Source: Larkinella terrae (GTDB taxonomy: Bacteria; Bacteroidota; Bacteroidia; Cytophagales; Spirosomataceae). From it: 64,000 nucleotides of DNA. The position numbers and the translations under genes are program-made. Shown here piece after piece: positions 25,847-35,820 of the stretch (position 1 is the first letter of the stretch; every line of letters begins with the position of its first letter). The notes under the pieces were generated by a model. The model was not told the DNA's origin and did no database searches. It saw only the letters and a program-made list of their open reading frames with translations. The DNA lies in NCBI RefSeq assembly GCF_009668025.1, contig NZ_WJXZ01000004.1, positions 372,001-436,000 of the forward strand. The letters run 5' to 3'.

Positions 25847-26971
25847 CTAGTGACAACCTTTGCTGGTAATCATGATCTGTCCGTCCAGCACTTCGTACGA
25901 CGCGCCGATCGTCTGACAGATGACTTCCAGGCGTTCCATCAGGTTTTCTTCGTTAAACGAGACATTCACCAGACAGGCCGCCATCGCGTCTTCGTCGAAC
26001 CGTAATTTCACGCCGTATGTCCGCTCCAGACTCGCGAAAACTTTAGCCACCGGCGCGTCCTCAAACTCCTGCTCGCGGCTGGGCCGGTTGACGATCAGAG
26101 CCGCCGGTTTTTCCACCACGGCCCTGACGAGCCGGTTATCTTCCAGGTTGTAGGTCATTTGCTGGTTGGGCGTTAGCACGACGCCTTCAACGCGCCGGAG
26201 GCCCGACTGCTGGGCCTTTTCGTAATCCTTCAGCGAATACACCGAAACCCGCCCGGTTTTGACCATTACCGTCACGTCTTTTTCTTCGACATAAGCGCGA
26301 ACTAAAAAGCTGGTTCCCAATACTTTGGTGACGGTTTGGTTGGCGTAAATCAGAAAGGGCTTGGCCGGATTTTTCACCACGTCGAAAAAGGCTTCCCCGC
26401 TCAGGTAAACCGTCCGCGTGGTGGCACTGAACAGCTTCGGATAACTCAGGCGGCTTTTCGGGTTAAGCGTCACCACACTACCGTCGCTCAGCAGGACATT
26501 GATTGCTTTGGGTCCGTTATTGACTTTTTCCTCCAGCGGAGATTTCTGCACGGTTTTGGTCAGGTATTCGTACGAATAAGTAGCCGGTTTTGCGGTACGG
26601 TTGATGTAAAACCGGGCGACAAAACCCAATAGCACCAGCACCGAAGCGGCCACGGCCCAGCGCCACCAGCTTCGCTGATTCAGCGGAATTTCGGGCGTTT
26701 CTTCTTCTTCGGCATCCCGGCGCTCGGCGGCTTTGTTTACCAGTTGTTCGAGTTCCTGCGCCAGCCGTTCATCGGTGGCATCGTCGCGGTAATGCGCATT
26801 CAACGCACGAACCAATTCCTGGGCCTGCCGGACCACTTCCGCGCGGTCAGGATTCTGGGCGAGCCATTGGTCCCAAAAACGGGCGGTTTGTGGTGTGTTT
26901 TCCGTGGTCCACTGCCGGAACGATTCATCGAACAGGAAGTCTTCGGCTTCGTACGTTCTATAATTAATCAT
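25847..26971 (-). CDS. FecR-type anti-sigma factor
   Basis: This 374-aa protein has a cytoplasmic N-terminal sigma-binding part, one membrane helix at about 105-123 (VAASVLVLLGFVARFYI), a periplasmic FecR domain (LLSDGSVVTLNPKSRLSYP, RTVYLSGEAFFDVVKNPAKPFLIYA) and a C-terminal DUF4974 domain (FEDAPVAKVFASLERTYGVKL, VNVSFNEENLMERLEVICQTIGASYEV). It would hold the neighbouring ECF sigma factor inactive until the STN domain of the transporter signals. It lies 91 bases behind the sigma gene and 225 bases before SusC. Confidence 0.93.
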   Translation of the reverse strand: MINYRTYEAEDFLFDESFRQWTTENTPQTARFWDQWLAQNPDRAEVVRQAQELVRALNAHYRDDATDERLAQELEQLVNKAAERRDAEEEETPEIPLNQRSWWRWAVAASVLVLLGFVARFYINRTAKPATYSYEYLTKTVQKSPLEEKVNNGPKAINVLLSDGSVVTLNPKSRLSYPKLFSATTRTVYLSGEAFFDVVKNPAKPFLIYANQTVTKVLGTSFLVRAYVEEKDVTVMVKTGRVSVYSLKDYEKAQQSGLRRVEGVVLTPNQQMTYNLEDNRLVRAVVEKPAALIVNRPSREQEFEDAPVAKVFASLERTYGVKLRFDEDAMAACLVNVSFNEENLMERLEVICQTIGASYEVLDGQIMITSKGCH

Positions 26972-27062
26972 TGAGCGAATTGCATTCTATGGCTTCTATT
27001 TCCATAGTGCCGGATGCGGGGGCGCAATACTCAAAAAAAGTAAAATTATTTTGGGGAAAATC

Positions 27063-27677
27063 TCAAAAGGAGCCGGAGCGGATCAGTGCCAGCAGCAACA
27101 GCAACAGGCTGGACGACCACTGGCTGCGGAGTTCCTTGAAGGTTCGGTAAAGCAAATTGGCTACGCTTTGCCGTTCCAGCCCCATGATCTGGGCGATTTC
27201 GTGGTTGTCGAGATTCTGGTAAAACCGCAGGTACAGCACTTCCTGCTGGCGTTTGGAGAGCGACGCCATGAGCTGATGAAGCAGCCGGGTTTGCTCGGTC
27301 TGGCTTTCGTCGGCGATGATTTGCTGTTCGATGGAATCGGCAAAGGGCAATTGCGTGGGCGCCGATTCATCAATATCGACGGCAGTTGGCCCCGACCGAG
27401 TCTTTAATAACTTATAGCGCAGGGATTTCAGGAGGTAGGCTTTTACAAAAACCGCATCGCCGACGGTCGTCCGGTGGTCCCAGAGGTCCAGCAGCAAATC
27501 CTGGATCGTGTCCCAGACCAGTTCGGAATCCGCAGTCAACCGCAAACCGTAATTATACAAACCACGGTAATGCACCTGGGCCAGCTCGCCGAAAGCCAGC
27601 TCGTCGCCAGCCTTGAAGCGTTGCCATAACTCCTGAGGTGTCAGCTTTTTATAATCAGCGGCAGTAACGTGTTCCAA
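27063..27677 (-). CDS. ECF RNA polymerase sigma factor (FecI-like, SusC-linked)
   Basis: This 204-aa protein has sigma region 2 at about 20-85 (FGELAQVHYRGLYNYGLRLT, VWDTIQDLLLDLWDHR) and region 4 at about 138-185 (LSKRQQEVLYLRFYQNLDNHEIAQIMGLERQSVANLLYRTFKELR), the layout of the Bacteroidota sigma-70 ECF family. No in-frame ATG precedes region 2, so translation probably begins at the TTG at 27677; the exact start is uncertain. It heads the cluster and should direct transcription of the SusC/SusD genes, in partnership with the FecR protein. An inverted repeat lies in its upstream region (27709-27745). Confidence 0.92.
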   Translation of the reverse strand: MEHVTAADYKKLTPQELWQRFKAGDELAFGELAQVHYRGLYNYGLRLTADSELVWDTIQDLLLDLWDHRTTVGDAVFVKAYLLKSLRYKLLKTRSGPTAVDIDESAPTQLPFADSIEQQIIADESQTEQTRLLHQLMASLSKRQQEVLYLRFYQNLDNHEIAQIMGLERQSVANLLYRTFKELRSQWSSSLLLLLLALIRSGSF

Positions 27678-27708
27678 TAGATGATGACCGTCAAATACTG
27701 ACTTTAAT

Positions 27709-27745
27709 TATACCAAATGTAGTGTTATTTTAACACAGATGGTAT
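27709..27745. promoter_or_regulatory. Nested inverted repeat upstream of the sigma gene
   Basis: GTGTTA-TTT-TAACAC (27722-27736) is a perfect 6-bp palindrome nested inside the outer pair ATACCA/TGGTAT in the AT-rich region just before the ECF sigma gene. It could be an operator or an mRNA hairpin. Confidence 0.35.
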
Positions 27746-27955
27746 TTTCCTACGTAATTCTATAATTAAAATAATTTAATATATAGGACGGTGCGGATGG
27801 GGGATACAACGCTTTCAAAAGACGAAAAAAAGGGGGTTCTAATCAAAAAAGGGAAGATGCTTTAAATAAACGGGCAGTTGGCTAACTTTGGTAAATTTTC
27901 CGGATATCCGTTCCTAATGCCGACACGACTATTGAACTAAACGAATAGCCACCCC

Positions 27956-28081
27956 ATGAATGATCGGTTTAAAACATGGCTCAAGCGCGTCGGCTGGCTG
28001 GGCTTTCTCTTCTTCCTCATCAAGGGCCTGCTCTGGCTTATCATTCCCTATTTGATCGCAAAAGGCGTTTTTTCAAAGTAG
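27956..28081 (+). CDS. 41-aa single-helix membrane peptide
   Basis: An ATG frame of 41 codons encodes MNDRFKTWLKRVGWLGFLFF followed by LIKGLLWLIIPYLIAKGVFSK. It has a basic amphipathic start, a hydrophobic helix of about 20 residues and a short basic end, which is the composition of a genuine small inner-membrane protein. It stands alone between the divergent sigma gene and tamB, with about 275 bases upstream for a promoter. I do not know a function. Confidence 0.6.
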   Translation: MNDRFKTWLKRVGWLGFLFFLIKGLLWLIIPYLIAKGVFSK

Positions 28082-28287
28082 AAAACCGGTAAGAAATAAC
28101 ATAATCCATTTTGTTCGGTTTATTGGATACCTTTTAACCGGTCTAATTATTGCTGCCGGTTGGATAAAATTTTTGTATAAAAGATGATCCGGTATTCAAC
28201 ATTCATCGTCTAAAGTACGTATTAATTAGCGTAGCGAAGACCGAATGGAAATAACTGAAAGGCTACTCGGGGACTTATCGAAGTAAC

Positions 28288-31200
28288 GTGAAAAAATTTC
28301 TGACGGTTTTTTTTCTGGCCATTCTGGCACTGATTTTTCTGGTTCTTGGATTCCTGTGGGTGGTCGGTACCACAACCTGGGGCCAGGAATTTGTGACCCG
28401 TCAGGTCAATAATTATTTAGCCGGAAAACTAAAAAGCCCCTTTCGGATCGGCAAAATCACCTACGAAATTCCGGACTACGTAAGCCTGGAAGATGTGCTG
28501 TTTATTACGCCCAAGGGCGACACGCTGCTGGCCGGTCAGAAACTCCGCGTCGATCTCGACATGATGGGTCTGCTGAAAAACCGGGTGGCCCTCAACCAGA
28601 TCGAGCTGGAGAAAGTCCGCGTAAATCTGAATCGTACGCTGCCCGATACCACCTTCAATTTCCAGTATATCATTGATGCCTTCGACACCGGTGGCACTCC
28701 GCAGCCGGTTGATACGACGGCGGCTCCCCTGGACATTAGTCTGGCGGGAATTACATTAAAAGATGTTCGGATTCGGTACAAGGACGACGTGGTCGGAGCG
28801 GATGTGGGCGCGTACGTCGATAGCCTGCGCGCGAATTTCGACAAGACGAATCTCGACAAATCCCAGTACCATCTGAAAACCGTCACGGTAGACGGCCTGA
28901 TTGCGACGACCCGGCTTTACAAAGGAATCGATACCCCCGAAACCCCAGCGACTTCGGCGCCGGGCGATACGCTTGATCTGAAATTGGGCAGCTGGCAGAT
29001 GAACCGGGTACGTTGGGATGTTGATGTGGAGGAAGCGAATTTTCAGACCAAAGGCACCGCCGGACGGCTGGCGATGGAGGCCGATTACCTGTATCTGGAC
29101 GGAGAAAAAATCGGAATCAAATCGCTGGAACTCGAAAATTCGGACATTGCCACCATTCTGACCAAACCGGCCAAAATCGCAAAACCGACGTCTTCGACAA
29201 CGGCAACCAAAACCGTTACTACCGAGGAATCGGGCGGCTGGCGGGCCAACATCGGGCGGGTGGCGCTGGCGAAAAACCGCATCCGGTTTGACGACCAAAC
29301 GCAGCCGAAACAGAAAACCGGTCTGGATTACGGCCACCTCGACCTTCGGGATTTTTCGCTCTCGGCCCAATCGCTGCAATACACGCCAAAATATATTTTC
29401 GGTAAATTTCGCGGGGGACGTTTCCGCGATCAGAGCGGTTTTACGCTCCAGCGGCTCGATGCCGACGTCCTGTACAGCGACACGCTGACGTCAGTGACCC
29501 GGCTTTTTGTGCAAACACCCCAGACGCTGCTGCGTGATCAACTGATTTTGCGGTATGATTCCATCGGACAGCTCAGCCGACCGCGCGAAGCAAACCGCGT
29601 CGGTATTCGGGTCAATCTGAAACAAAGCCGGGTGGCATTTGCCGATATTTTGCAACTGGCACCTTTTCTGTCCACCACACCACCGTTTAGCGAAAACCGT
29701 CAGGGCGTCATTCGGGTAAACACGCTGATGCGCGGTACGCTGGCGAACCTGAGCATTCCGACCTTTGAGGTCGATATGTTGTCGGGAACGCGGCTGCGGG
29801 CGAGCGGGCGGTTGCGGAACGTGACGGATGTAAACCGCCTGGCGATGGACATTAATCTGACCGAGGGCTCAACTCAACTGCGCGATATTCGGCAACTGGT
29901 TCCGAAAGGCACGCTGCCGGATTCGTTCAATATTCCGCCGAAACTCCGGCTGACCGGTCGTTTTCAGGGCGCACTCGACAACCTGAATATCAATTCGGTC
30001 CTGCAAACCGATTGGGGAAATGTCGATTTTGACGGAAATGTAAGCGGTTTTGTGGCCGGTAAAAATCAGGCTTACAACGGGAAAGTGGCTTTGGCACGGT
30101 TCGAAGCCGGGCGCTGGCTGGGGCAACAGGGAACGCTGGGCAGCATTACGGCCGATGCGACGGTCGATGGGCGGGGAATCGATGTCAAAACCATGCAAAC
30201 CGCTTTTCAGCTCCATGTCCGGCAGGCGGAACTGATGGGGTATAATTACCAGAATTTCGACGCCGAAGGTGACTTGAATAAAGGTTTGTTAAACATTAAA
30301 AGCACGCTCGACGATCCGAATGCCAAGCTGGCGCTGAATTCGCAGGTCGGTCTGCTTCAGGATTTTCCCAGCGTGCGGGGCGGAATTGCGATTGATAAAC
30401 TGGATCTTACACAACTGAAACTGTATAAAGATCCGCTGAGCCTGGAGGGGAAAATGCGGTTTGATTTTGCGTCGACCGACCCGACCAAACCGGTCGGCAT
30501 TCTGGTGGCCCGCGAAACCGTGGTGCGCTACAACGGAAGCTCGTATCCGCTGGATTCGTTTTACGTTAAAACCGATGTGGACGGCCCCCGGAAGATCGTA
30601 GAGGCCCGGTTGCCGTTTGCCACGATGAACCTCAACGGCCAGTTCGACTACACCCGGCTGGGCGATATTGCCATTGGCGAGTTCAGCAAATACATCCAAC
30701 TGCCTGATCTGACGTACAAACCGGTCAACCCGCCGTACGGTTTCAACGTCGAAATGACGGTTAGTCACCACCCGTTGTTGATGGCTTTTGTGCCCGCGCT
30801 GACCAAAATGGACCCGATTACGTTCAAGGCGTACGTGGATAATGTGCGGGATACGACCTTCGCGGCTTCGCTGAAAACCGGTTTGATCGAATACGATACC
30901 ATGCAGATTCGGGGCGTTACGATGAATCTGGCGGGGCTAAACGGGCGGCTGGGCATTACGGGTCAGGTAAATTCGGCTAGTGCGAGCGGAATCCAGGTGA
31001 ACGTTACGAAACTGAATGCGGAAGCAATTAAAAACCGGCTGTGGTTCGAGATTGAATCGGACGACTCGACGGGCCGGGCGTGGTACGGTGCTTCGGGAAA
31101 TCTGGCCATTGCCGACCGGACGTACCAGTTCCGGTTTAATCCCGACGGTTTGCTGACCAACTACCAGCGCTGGACCAGCGACACGACGGGGTACATCCAG

Positions 31201-33309
31201 TACAGCGAAGATGGCTTGCTGGCCAACCGGTTTATGCTCCAGACGGGTTCACAGAAAATTCTAGTCAACAGCATTGTGCCGAAACCCAATGCTCCGATGG
31301 AGGTTAAAGTGGAAAACATCGACCTGACCAACATGTCGAAGCTGGCCAATCAGGATACGACACTGGTGGGAGGGACATTAAACGGCGACATAATCCTGCG
31401 AAATATATTAACCAATCTGTCGTTTACCGGCAACGTCAATGTCGACAGTTTGAATGTGATGGCCAAACCGCTGGGCAATCTGACGGCCAGGTTTGAAAAC
31501 ACAACCGAACAACGGATTTCGACGGATGTGGCGCTGGTGGGTTCGGGAAACCAGGCGCGGGTGACCGGTTTTTACAAAGCTTCCGATCCGGCCAATGCGC
31601 TGGATTTCAAGGTTATTCTGGATTCACTGAGTGCCAGGACCATCGAAGCCTTCAGTTTCGGGCAATTGCGGCAAGCCAGCGGTCGACTGCGGGGCGAAGT
31701 CGATGTAAATGGTTCGATCGAACAACCGAGAATGAACGGTTCGATGTCGTTCGATTCGCTGGCGTTCAACGTTGCATACCTGAATGCCACCTACAAAATC
31801 GACGACGAAACCATCCGGTTTAACGAAAAAACCGTTACGTTCCAGGATTTCAGCGTCCGCGACGCCCTGAACCGCACGCTGACCACGAACGGAACCATTA
31901 CGATCCGGAAACTGCCGGACGTGGCTTACAACCTGAACATCAAAGCCGACAAGTTTCAGGTACTGAATGCCACCCGGAAAGATAACGATCTGGCGTACGG
32001 CAACGCGGCCATTAGCGCCAATCTGAACATTCGCGGAAGTGGGACCAGCCCGACCATCAACGGTTCTGTCAAGCTCGAAGACGAAAGCAAGGTGACGCTG
32101 GTGCTGCCCGATCAGAGTTCGACCGTGAACGAAGCGCGCGAAATCGTCACGTTCATCGATCACAAAGACACGCTGGCGCTGCGCAAATACCTGGTGGCGA
32201 TAAAACCGGACACGACCCTGCCCCGCGTGGCCTTTCAGAACCTGAACAACGCCCAGATCGACCTGAGTCTGGAAGCCAATGAGAAGTCGGAAATTACGAT
32301 TGTGGTGGATGAACTCAACGGCGATAACCTGCGCATCCGGGGCAACGCCCAGTTGAACGTGGGCATCAGCCAGAGCGGGGCGATTTCACTGCTGGGTCGC
32401 TACGACGTTACCGAGGGGGAATATTCGTTGACGTACGAAGTGCTGAAACGCAAGTTTTCGATCCAGAAAGGCAGCTACATTACCTGGACGGGCGATCCGT
32501 TGCGGGCGCAGCTCGACATTACGGCTGTTTACCAAACCACGGCGACGCCCGCCAACCTGATTGCGAACGAAACCAGTGAACAACTCCGCACGGCGTCGAA
32601 ACAGAAAATCCCGTTCAACGTATTGCTGAAAATGAAAGGACAACTGGCGGCTCCCGACATCAGCTTCGACATTTCGATGCCGGAATCGGACTTTCTGGCG
32701 TCACAGACCGTTATCGATGCGGTTAATTCCAAACTGACCCAGTTGCGGCAGGACCCTTCGCAGTTGAACAAACAGGTTTTCGGATTGCTCGTACTGGGCG
32801 GTTTTATCGCCGAGACCTCATCCAGCTCAACGGGGGGGGGGATCAATACGGAAGAAATCGCCCGGAACAGCGTGAGTAAAATTCTGTCGGATCAGCTGGA
32901 AAAATTCGCGTCCAGCCTGCTGAAAGGGTTTGATGTCAATTTTGATCTGCTATCGTCGAGCCAGTCGGCGGGGGTTAATAACACGGTGGGCTCCCGAACC
33001 GACCTGAACGTGGGCGTATCGAAGAGCTTTTTGCAGGGCCGCCTGACGATTTCGGTGGGTCGCAATTTTGTGCTGGAAAGCAATAATTCCACCATTACCC
33101 GCAACCCGAACGAAGTCTTTGATAATCTGTCCTTAAACTACAACCTGACCCGCGATGGCCGGTACATGCTGCGGGGCTACCGCAAGAGCGATTACCAGGC
33201 CGTTTTGGAAGGTTATGTCATTGAAACCGGCGTCGGGTTTGTCATTACGGTCGATTACAACCTGTTAAGCGAGATATTTCGGAAATCGGCGGAAAAAGAG
33301 AATCAATGA
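28288..33309 (+). CDS. tamB: TamB-like translocation and assembly module protein (AsmA/DUF490 superfamily)
   Basis: This 1673-aa protein starts at a GTG (28288). One N-terminal membrane helix (residues 5-27, FLTVFFLAILALIFLVLGFLW) anchors a very long periplasmic chain of beta-taco repeats (YEIPDYVSLEDVLF, LAGITLKDVRIRYKDD), and the C-terminal TamB/DUF490 domain (GRYDVTEGEYSLTYEVLKRKFSIQKGSYITWTGDPLRAQLDITAVY) ends near residue 1670. TamB spans the periplasm and works with an Omp85 partner in outer-membrane protein assembly and phospholipid transport. The partner gene follows with a 4-base ATGA overlap. A 10-G run at 32832-32841 lies inside the coding sequence. Confidence 0.93.
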   Translation: MKKFLTVFFLAILALIFLVLGFLWVVGTTTWGQEFVTRQVNNYLAGKLKSPFRIGKITYEIPDYVSLEDVLFITPKGDTLLAGQKLRVDLDMMGLLKNRVALNQIELEKVRVNLNRTLPDTTFNFQYIIDAFDTGGTPQPVDTTAAPLDISLAGITLKDVRIRYKDDVVGADVGAYVDSLRANFDKTNLDKSQYHLKTVTVDGLIATTRLYKGIDTPETPATSAPGDTLDLKLGSWQMNRVRWDVDVEEANFQTKGTAGRLAMEADYLYLDGEKIGIKSLELENSDIATILTKPAKIAKPTSSTTATKTVTTEESGGWRANIGRVALAKNRIRFDDQTQPKQKTGLDYGHLDLRDFSLSAQSLQYTPKYIFGKFRGGRFRDQSGFTLQRLDADVLYSDTLTSVTRLFVQTPQTLLRDQLILRYDSIGQLSRPREANRVGIRVNLKQSRVAFADILQLAPFLSTTPPFSENRQGVIRVNTLMRGTLANLSIPTFEVDMLSGTRLRASGRLRNVTDVNRLAMDINLTEGSTQLRDIRQLVPKGTLPDSFNIPPKLRLTGRFQGALDNLNINSVLQTDWGNVDFDGNVSGFVAGKNQAYNGKVALARFEAGRWLGQQGTLGSITADATVDGRGIDVKTMQTAFQLHVRQAELMGYNYQNFDAEGDLNKGLLNIKSTLDDPNAKLALNSQVGLLQDFPSVRGGIAIDKLDLTQLKLYKDPLSLEGKMRFDFASTDPTKPVGILVARETVVRYNGSSYPLDSFYVKTDVDGPRKIVEARLPFATMNLNGQFDYTRLGDIAIGEFSKYIQLPDLTYKPVNPPYGFNVEMTVSHHPLLMAFVPALTKMDPITFKAYVDNVRDTTFAASLKTGLIEYDTMQIRGVTMNLAGLNGRLGITGQVNSASASGIQVNVTKLNAEAIKNRLWFEIESDDSTGRAWYGASGNLAIADRTYQFRFNPDGLLTNYQRWTSDTTGYIQYSEDGLLANRFMLQTGSQKILVNSIVPKPNAPMEVKVENIDLTNMSKLANQDTTLVGGTLNGDIILRNILTNLSFTGNVNVDSLNVMAKPLGNLTARFENTTEQRISTDVALVGSGNQARVTGFYKASDPANALDFKVILDSLSARTIEAFSFGQLRQASGRLRGEVDVNGSIEQPRMNGSMSFDSLAFNVAYLNATYKIDDETIRFNEKTVTFQDFSVRDALNRTLTTNGTITIRKLPDVAYNLNIKADKFQVLNATRKDNDLAYGNAAISANLNIRGSGTSPTINGSVKLEDESKVTLVLPDQSSTVNEAREIVTFIDHKDTLALRKYLVAIKPDTTLPRVAFQNLNNAQIDLSLEANEKSEITIVVDELNGDNLRIRGNAQLNVGISQSGAISLLGRYDVTEGEYSLTYEVLKRKFSIQKGSYITWTGDPLRAQLDITAVYQTTATPANLIANETSEQLRTASKQKIPFNVLLKMKGQLAAPDISFDISMPESDFLASQTVIDAVNSKLTQLRQDPSQLNKQVFGLLVLGGFIAETSSSSTGGGINTEEIARNSVSKILSDQLEKFASSLLKGFDVNFDLLSSSQSAGVNNTVGSRTDLNVGVSKSFLQGRLTISVGRNFVLESNNSTITRNPNEVFDNLSLNYNLTRDGRYMLRGYRKSDYQAVLEGYVIETGVGFVITVDYNLLSEIFRKSAEKENQ

Positions 33310-35636
33310 GAAAGAGTTTAGGACATATTGTTGCTTTTCTTGCGCTAACCGGCTGTCATGTGGCCCGACACATTCCGCCCGGGGAGAAGCTGTATATGGG
33401 TACCGAAATCAACGTGCAAACGGATTCGACGGTTTCCAAAAGTGAAAAAGAACAGATTGAAACGCAACTGGCCGATCTGGCCCGCCCGAAACCAAATAAG
33501 AAACTGTTCGGCTATCCGTATAAAGTCGGGCTGTATTACCTGATGGGCGAACCCAAAAAAGAGAAGGGATTCCGGGCCTGGTTCCGGCGGAAATTCGGAG
33601 AGGCACCGGTTTTTGCAAGTGCCAAAGCCCTGTCGTCCAACTCGTTGATCTGGATGGCATTTCTGGAAAACGAAGGATTTTTTCGCTCCACGGTTTCCGG
33701 CAGTCTGCGCGACAACCCGGACAGTTCGAAAAGCTACCAAACCGTCGGCGTGTATCAGGTGCAGGTACAACCCCGGTATTACATCGATTCGGTCGCGTTC
33801 CTGATGGACTCGACGACGCTGCGAAAACCGATGGAGCAGATCAAAAAGCGGACGCTGCTGAAAAAGGACAATCCGTACCGGTTTGACGTGATTAAACTGG
33901 AGCGCGAGCGGATTACGCAGGGATTGCAGCGCCAGGGCTTTTTTTATTTCCAGCCCGATTTTATTGCGGTTCTGGCCGACAGTGCCCAGGGCAACCACCG
34001 TACGCGACTGTATCTGGCCATTAAACCGGAAACGCCCCGGGCAGCTTTATTACCGTACTCGGTTCGGGATATTTATGTGTACCCCAACTACAGCCTGTCG
34101 TCCAACACCACCCGGAGGGATACCGCCCAGGAGCAGGCGGTTGAGTTTGCCAAACTAAAAATTGTAGACCCCGCGGGCGTATATAGTCCCAAGCTTTTTC
34201 GGGATATCATTGCGCTTCGTCCCGGCAAACGCTACAACAGCCGGGCGCAGGAACAGACGCTCTCGCGGTTTGTGAACGTGGGCTCGTTCAAGTTTGTCCG
34301 GAACCGGTTTGAGCCGGATCAGCAGGGCGATTCGACGGTGATGGACGTTTTTTATTACCTGACGCCCTACCCGAAGAAATCGGCCCGGTTTGAACTGGCC
34401 GGAACCAGCCGTTCCAACAACCTCGTGGGGTCGCAAATCAGTCTGAACTGGCGCAACCGCAACGTGATGGGACGCTCGGAACTGTTTACCATCAACGCCA
34501 ATACCGGGCTTGAATTTCAGATTGGTTCGCGGCAAAGCGGCATCACCAATTACCGCTACGGCATCCAAACCAGTCTGACCTTTCCGCGGCTGGTTTCTCC
34601 CATTCCGATCAAACACTACGAGCGCGGGCAGACCTTGCCCCAAACGACGGTTTCGTTGAGCTACGATTTGATTGTTCGCCGGGAGTATTATCACCTGAAT
34701 TCCTTCCTGACCACTTTCGGATATAACTGGCGAAGCAGCCAGCAGATGGAACATAGTTTCCAGCCCATCAGCATCAACTACGTGCTACCCTCGAGTTATG
34801 GAGAAAAGTTCTTCGCAATGGAAGACGACCCGGCCACGCGGCAGCAATACATTAATATTTTGCGCTCCGAACAGCTGATTTTGAGTTCGTTATACACCTA
34901 TAACCTCAGCTCGTCGCCCCGCGGAGAATCGGCGTATACGTACCGGTTGAGTGTGAACGTTGAACCCGCCGGGAACCTGGCGTCGTTACTGACCAATAAA
35001 GTCAACGGTTTAGGGGAAGAAGTGATCTTTGGCGTTCCCTATTCGCAGTTTTTCCGAACGGACGTCGATAGCCGCCATTTTTTCAAACTGTCACCGGGCA
35101 TCACCTGGGCGAACCGGATATTCGCAGGTTTGGGGATTCCCTACGGAAATTCAAATCAATTGCCGTTTGTCAAACAGTATTTTGTCGGTGGGGCCAACAG
35201 CATCCGGGCTTTCCGGCCCCGGGCGGTGGGGCCGGGTACCTATACCCGAAATCTGGACGGATCGGTCATTTTGCAGGACGGGGGGGGCGATATCAAGCTC
35301 GAGTTTAACACGGAACTTCGGCCTAAATTCAATAAGTATTTTCAGGGTGCCCTGTTTCTGGATGTCGGCAACGTCTGGATGTATTCCGATAAAAGCGCCT
35401 ACGGAGCGGGTACGCAGTTCAAGTCAGATTTTTACAAACAACTGGCCGTTGGAACCGGTCTGGGGTTGCGGATCGACGTTTCGTATTTTGTCGTCCGCTT
35501 CGACCTGGCGTTTCCGTTGCGAAAACCGTGGTTGCCCGAAGGCCAGCAGTGGGTGTTCGACCAAATCGATCCGGGCAGCAAGGCCTGGCGACGCGACAAC
35601 CTGATTCTAAATGTGGCCGTCGGTTATCCGTTCTAA
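33306..35636 (+). CDS. tamL: TamL: lipoprotein of the Omp85/TamA family
   Basis: This 776-aa protein has a lipobox (LALTGC, Cys17), which marks the Bacteroidota-specific lipoprotein form of TamA called TamL. POTRA-like repeats (YIDSVAFLMDSTTLRKPMEQIKKRTLLKKDNPYRFD; IYVYPNYSLSS) are followed by the surface-antigen barrel: FELAGTSRSNNLVGSQISLNWRNRN, FFKLSPGITWANRIFAGLGIPYGNS, KQYFVGGANSIRAFRPRAVGPG and the ending LRIDVSYFVVRFDLAFPLRKPW. The start codon overlaps the end of tamB, so the pair is one operon. An 8-G run occurs in frame at 35280-35287. Confidence 0.92.
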   Translation: MRKSLGHIVAFLALTGCHVARHIPPGEKLYMGTEINVQTDSTVSKSEKEQIETQLADLARPKPNKKLFGYPYKVGLYYLMGEPKKEKGFRAWFRRKFGEAPVFASAKALSSNSLIWMAFLENEGFFRSTVSGSLRDNPDSSKSYQTVGVYQVQVQPRYYIDSVAFLMDSTTLRKPMEQIKKRTLLKKDNPYRFDVIKLERERITQGLQRQGFFYFQPDFIAVLADSAQGNHRTRLYLAIKPETPRAALLPYSVRDIYVYPNYSLSSNTTRRDTAQEQAVEFAKLKIVDPAGVYSPKLFRDIIALRPGKRYNSRAQEQTLSRFVNVGSFKFVRNRFEPDQQGDSTVMDVFYYLTPYPKKSARFELAGTSRSNNLVGSQISLNWRNRNVMGRSELFTINANTGLEFQIGSRQSGITNYRYGIQTSLTFPRLVSPIPIKHYERGQTLPQTTVSLSYDLIVRREYYHLNSFLTTFGYNWRSSQQMEHSFQPISINYVLPSSYGEKFFAMEDDPATRQQYINILRSEQLILSSLYTYNLSSSPRGESAYTYRLSVNVEPAGNLASLLTNKVNGLGEEVIFGVPYSQFFRTDVDSRHFFKLSPGITWANRIFAGLGIPYGNSNQLPFVKQYFVGGANSIRAFRPRAVGPGTYTRNLDGSVILQDGGGDIKLEFNTELRPKFNKYFQGALFLDVGNVWMYSDKSAYGAGTQFKSDFYKQLAVGTGLGLRIDVSYFVVRFDLAFPLRKPWLPEGQQWVFDQIDPGSKAWRRDNLILNVAVGYPF

Positions 35637-35695
35637 AAAACCGGTATCGTTTTCATTACCTGATCATTAACTTTTACAAGAGACTTCACAATAGT

Positions 35696-35727
35696 TTTGC
35701 TTTTAGCCTTCCAATTCCCTATCTTTG
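35696..35727 (+). promoter_or_regulatory. Bacteroidota-type promoter of fusA
   Basis: TTTG (35696-35699), a 20-nt spacer and TATCTTTG (35720-35727) match the TTTG-N19/20-TAnnTTTG consensus. The predicted start leaves a leader of about 85-90 bases before fusA, containing a 7-bp CAAAAAG/CTTTTTG hairpin (35740-35756). Confidence 0.7.
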
Positions 35728-35820
35728 CGCTCTGATTCGCAAAAAGTGCCTTTTTGATACTATTGGGGTGCTTTTCTGCCTACCTGCATTTGTAAATTAA
35801 CTTCTGAATTATACTTCATT

